NCBI GenBank assembly: GCA_964016885.1
Contig: OZ024742.1
Location: 119,758,016 to 119,822,015, forward strand
Length of the DNA stretch: 64,000 bases
Direction: 5' to 3'
From: Eledone cirrhosa
Lineage: Eukaryota; Mollusca; Cephalopoda; Octopoda; Eledonidae
The position numbers were made by a program, and so were the translations under genes. A model generated the notes under the pieces. It was given only the letters and a program-made list of their open reading frames with translations. It was not told the origin of the DNA and ran no database searches. Of this stretch, positions 59,501 through 64,000 are shown piece by piece. Within the stretch, counting starts at the first letter, position 1; each line of letters starts with the position of its first letter.

Positions 59501-62500
59501 AAATTGGTGAATTTAATAACATTTGACCAATTTTAACATGTTTTTAATAATTAGTCAAAACACTTCTACCTTGAAAAACCATGTGCAGTGTACCTGTATA
59601 ATTTTGATAACCTGTGTATTAATAATAATTATGAAAATACTATTGTCAGTTATAGCAAATATTTTAAATGAACTTTTTCATTAATAATGAATAAAATAAT
59701 TGTATAATGCCTGGACATTGATTGAGTATTTTCATAAATATCTGTTTTGTTTTTTTATAAACAAAGCTAATTATTCCTAACTGATTAATATATTACAAAT
59801 TTGGAGTTAATTTGATTAACTAAATTAAACAGGATTTATTAACCTTTTTATGTTGAAATATATAGACATTTATTTCATGGAATATGGGAGAGATCCTCAT
59901 ATTAAAGATAAAGCAAGAAGATTGCCATAAAATTTCATCTCTAACATTTTAGCATTTAATCCTCATTTTGATCATATCTGTTTTTAAGATTATATTGTTT
60001 AACATTCTTTCTTGACAAAAACTTTACAGTTACGTTAGCTTTTTATCTAAAATATTAGTTTTGGAACATTCTTTTAATGAAGTCAGTTTATGTGTCCTAC
60101 AAATATGATTTTCCATATCAAGTTTGTTGAGTATTTGTAACTGGGTTCTGCAGAAATTAAATAAATTATAGTGAAACTTGCAAACTTCAGGGTATCATTT
60201 AAACACTATAAATATAAGTTTTAATTGTTTTGGGAAATCTACAAAGCTTCTTTTAGGATTTGCCTACAGATTCTCTAATATTCTTCAATTTTCCAATGAA
60301 GCTTTTTCCTATATATATTATTTGTTAATAAGACTTATTGTCAGTGCTGCAATACTAATGTGATTTAAGTGAAATATTTATGTGATAATCCTTAGTTCAC
60401 ACCAGACAACAATCAATTTAGATATCTATAGCAAATAACTAAAATGTGTGAATCAAATTCTTCATCAGAAGCATCCTTTATTGATCAAAATATGTTTACA
60501 CATGAGCATATTCTTTTATTTTCCCATCAATCTACCATATTTTCCATTATCTGAAATATTGTTTGAATGGAATATGACATGCAAATTAACAGATGTAATT
60601 TTATATATATTTTTTGTTTTTAGCTTTGCATCAAAACTATTCAAAACATAAACAAACAGATCATAAAATGAGAAACCTTCCATGATAGAAATAATAATTA
60701 TTTCATTGATCTAATATTGATTTTTTTTATGTTGAAACAATATGATAAACTTGTAGGAAAGGAGTATAGTTCATTGAAATTACCTGTATATAACTGGCAT
60801 TTTATTCAGATTCAGAAAGATTTTATGAAAAGTTCACTCTGACAAAATTTTAACTCAAAATACTGAGGAATTAATTTAAATACTTAAAGTATTTAATCCA
60901 GGGCTATACCATTTTTGCCAGTTCAGCCTTTATTTTGATAATTTAAAAGGGCTATTAACTCAAATATAATCAACTAGTCAATGAAATGTATACATACACA
61001 TTGAAGTGCATCATATTTTTGTTTATTTTACTTTTCAATTTAATTCTGTCTACAAAGTTTTCAATCTGTCAAAAATAAATTGCCTGTCTAATATTTTGTT
61101 TTTTAGCCCCGAACCTATATCTGTTTCTACATGTGATAATCTTTTCCAATATACCATTACTTCTTGTACACATTTAAATTGTAGTTTCTTTGTCCATTAC
61201 TTTTTTCAATTTCTATCTCTAAATTTAGCTAAAATGAACAACGTTTATGTCTCTGCAAATAAATGTTTGCACGTGCACAAACAAACATATAAATTCCCAC
61301 GAAATATATATAAGAAACATTTATATTAAACATATTGAACTTATGGCTTATGTTTAAGTTTAGTTTATTTTATGTTCAAATATTTTATTTTATTTTTGAA
61401 ATTTCTAACTTTTATCGAAACTGAGGAAAAGGTATGGGAAGATGGAAGACAGACTAAACTGGAACATAACCATTTACTCAATATAACATATATATATGTA
61501 TGTGAGTATGTGTGTATATTTATATACAAATATGATAAAATACAGTTTCAGTTAAAGTTGAGTTAAACAAAGGGCTTCTAGATTCTGTATATTCAATTCT
61601 TTAATTATCTGTCTTTACTGTTACTCTCTCTTTGTTTCCTCAAGCACCAAACCCGATATCTTGATACTCTTCAGAGTGTCTGGGAATCAGTAATTGAAGA
61701 CCTATCTTTTAGGTTAGGTGATCATGGTTTATCAATAACTGCAAATCACCAACTATTTGGTTGTTTGGAATGTTTGTTTTTATTGTATCATTTGTATGCT
61801 TAGAATACATAAATAAGTTAGAAAAATGAATTTGTTTCTAAAATCCTCTGTATAATCATAATCCTTTCATTGATAAGGGAAATGTAGTAATATTATCAGA
61901 ATTATTTCGTATTCAAATTAATATGAGTGCTGCATCTAACATCTTAACATATACGATATCCATCCACTTTACTTCTATTGCAGTTTTGTCAACTATAAAA
62001 CTACTTATAAGCACATACATCCACAATAAATAAATCAACTATAACAACTGTGTTAGCTATCAATTTCTCCATTAAGGATTCCAATATTTATATATCAATA
62101 TTTCAGAGTCACAGCACTCTATTTTCAAGATTCCAGTATTGATTTCAAGGTTGAGGTTTTGCACATCATTAGTATTCACATAAGTATAACCAATACAAAT
62201 TTTCATTGGTTGTTTTTATTTTTTTATTTATGTGTGCAGTGATCTGATTAGTTCTAGTCCTTGTAGTTGTTTGATATGTATTGAGAGGCTCCATGAATAT
62301 GTTTGTCTTTAGTCATATATCATTGTGTATTTCCACAGTTTTTCTAAGTGTTCTTTATTATGTGGCAATCACTTTTATTAGAATAGGCAAATGGTTAGTT
62401 AATGAAGCAATGTAACATTGTGTGGCCAATAGAAACATTTAACAATGAAATTGCAAACTTTTAAGTTTGAATTAAATTTACATTTTTATTGTTATTGCTG

Positions 62501-64000
62501 TTGTTTTTGAATGGCTCTATTAAAAAGTTATTTGATCTAAAATATTTAAATGCCATGCAGATTTAAAAGTATGTGTATGTGTCATGGATTCATTAGTGTT
62601 TGTATGAGCTGTGAATTTTTACATCCTCCATTTTGTTATTTGGAATGTGACAGAGCATGTTGCATCATATTTGACAGCCATCCTACTTTCTACAATGTAT
62701 TCTCTTGATAGTTTAAGATACTACCATGTCATATGTATATTTGATATATATATATATATAGCTGAATTGATAAGGTTTTTGTTTGGTGTGCCTTACTCAG
62801 AGATGTACATCACTGCACAAAGTTGAGGTATAGACGGACTATTGAGATTGCAGTAATTTTATTATACTCATGTTTTGTTTTACTGTTTATTATGTATCTG
62901 GATCCAACTGAGGAGAGAGATTTAGATATATTCTGAAGGCATGTGGCTTAGTGGTTAAGGTATTGGGTTAATGACTATAAAGTCATGTGTTCAATTTCCA
63001 GGCTGGGTAGCACATTGTGTCCTTGAGAAAGACACTTTATTTAAATTGCTCCAGTTCATTCAATTGACAAAAATGAGTTGTACCTGTAATCCAAAGGGCT
63101 AACCTTATCACACACTATGTCACACTGAACCTTTCTGGGAGTTATATTAAGGATATATGTGTCTGTGGAATGCTCAGCCACTTGCACATTAATTTCAAGA
63201 GCAGGCTGTTCCATTGTTCAAATGACTGAAACACTCATTGTCATAACTGACGATGATCCAACATACAGATATATTTTTGGCTTTTGTTGGTTTTGGTGAC
63301 ATGTGGCTGCATGGCTTGAGTGTGTTAAAACCAACATCTGCTATAAATTGAGTATCTTGCATGTTTAGTTGGTTTTGCCTTTGAAACATTTACTATCTAT
63401 AAAGAATATTTTCTGGGAAATGTTGTTTTGCTGGGAACTGGATTTTAAATTATTTTTTCATAATACACACTTTAAAAATAGTTTCCTCTGTTTGATTAAG
63501 TCATTAGTTTTATGAATTTTATTTTTTTTTTTTATCTGACAGTCATTTGCTTTTGATATTATTATTTCTGAGTATGTTTTAATATTCATAATACTTGTGT
63601 TTGTATGTATTATTACATGTTAATATATGCCTATGGATAGATGTATATCAATATATATACATATTTATATATGCATGTATGGAAGTGTGAGTGTTGATAT
63701 AAACAGGAGTGATGTTGCCATAGTTTAACATCTCTATCTATGGTTAGATGAAATTATATTGATCATTGTTTTTTTGTTTTTTATAATTAGAAGATACATT
63801 ATTTAAGAACATTAATCATTCCTATATTCAATTATATTTCTTCTCGTGTATCAATAACTGTGTACTAATATCTAAAACACAGAAAAATACTTTTGTGTTG
63901 AATTTCATACAAACACTTTTTGGCTGATTTATAAACATAGAAACCATTTCCTCTCAATTTTCACCTTGATATAAGAAATAGAAATTGGAATATTCCCCAA
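56574..64000 (+). other. Intron after the alternative exons (at least 7.4 kb)
   Basis: TA tracts at 56700-56800, a SINE at 62935 and otherwise AT-rich sequence with no recognisable gene or element. No Cache-domain exon was found, so the next coding exon lies beyond the window. Confidence 0.7.
62935..63265 (+). mobile_element. Full tRNA-derived SINE, second type
   Basis: Head GGCATGTGGCTTAGTGGTTA (box A), GTGTTCAATTTCCAGG (box B), then CTTGAGAAAGACACTTTATT, CACTTGCACATTAATTTCAA, GCAGGCTGTTCCATTGTTC and the end CATAACTGACGATGATCCAA. The second half is the complement of 15118-15290, showing a conserved central body shared between copies. Confidence 0.8.

Noticed and set aside
61646..61713. Strong pyrimidine tract and AG followed by HQTRYLDTLQSVWESVIEDL, with YLD and a W-x5-D spacing like the linker exons.
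   Set aside because: No phase-0 donor: the best one (AG|GTTAGG) leaves phase 2, so it cannot replace the linker exons, and the rest does not match alpha2/delta.

Overview
This is an AT-rich, repeat-laden piece of an animal genome, most likely a coleoid cephalopod (octopus-like). That inference rests on the repeats: many tRNA-derived SINE copies resembling the octopus OR type, RTE-like LINEs with GATGAT tails, TTAA-flanked MITEs and foldback elements, all in very long introns. There are no bacterial features, CRISPR arrays or operons. The species itself cannot be proved from the window.

The window holds one recognisable host gene, on the + strand: the middle of a voltage-gated calcium channel alpha2/delta subunit gene (CACNA2D, closest in its motifs to vertebrate alpha2delta-1/2). 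I find nine constitutive-looking exons from 16741 to 34560. They encode, without gaps, the end of the VWA_N region, the RRR motif, the whole von Willebrand A domain with its DTSGS MIDAS motif, and the VWA-Cache linker. All have GT-AG boundaries and compatible phases. The first (5') and last (Cache, delta) exons lie outside the window.

The main observation is that the next protein segment, the VWA-to-Cache linker, is present more than once. An 84-nt exon at 38351-38434 and another 84-nt exon at 56490-56573 are homologous, in the same phase (0/0), and 18 kb apart. A third, divergent 75-nt candidate of the same phase sits between them at 45409-45483. This looks like a set of mutually exclusive exons. 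The first copy carries an N-glycosylation sequon that the others lack. A near-perfect foldback element of about 780 bp (41416-42195) lies between the first and second copies.

Layout: 1-16740 is an upstream intron or 5' flank, packed with LINE remnants (1-258, 285-1700, 3480-4310, 7545-7735, 8393-11307, 11835-12345), SINEs, MITEs, a CRE-bearing minisatellite and a local duplication. 16741-34560 holds the nine exons with introns carrying LINE fragments, an internally deleted mariner element and a 53-bp minisatellite. 34561-38350 is an intron with a cluster of SINEs. 38351-56573 is the alternative-exon region with foldback DNA, LINE fragments and an LTR-retrotransposon end. 56574-64000 is the next intron, with one full SINE and no exon that I could support.
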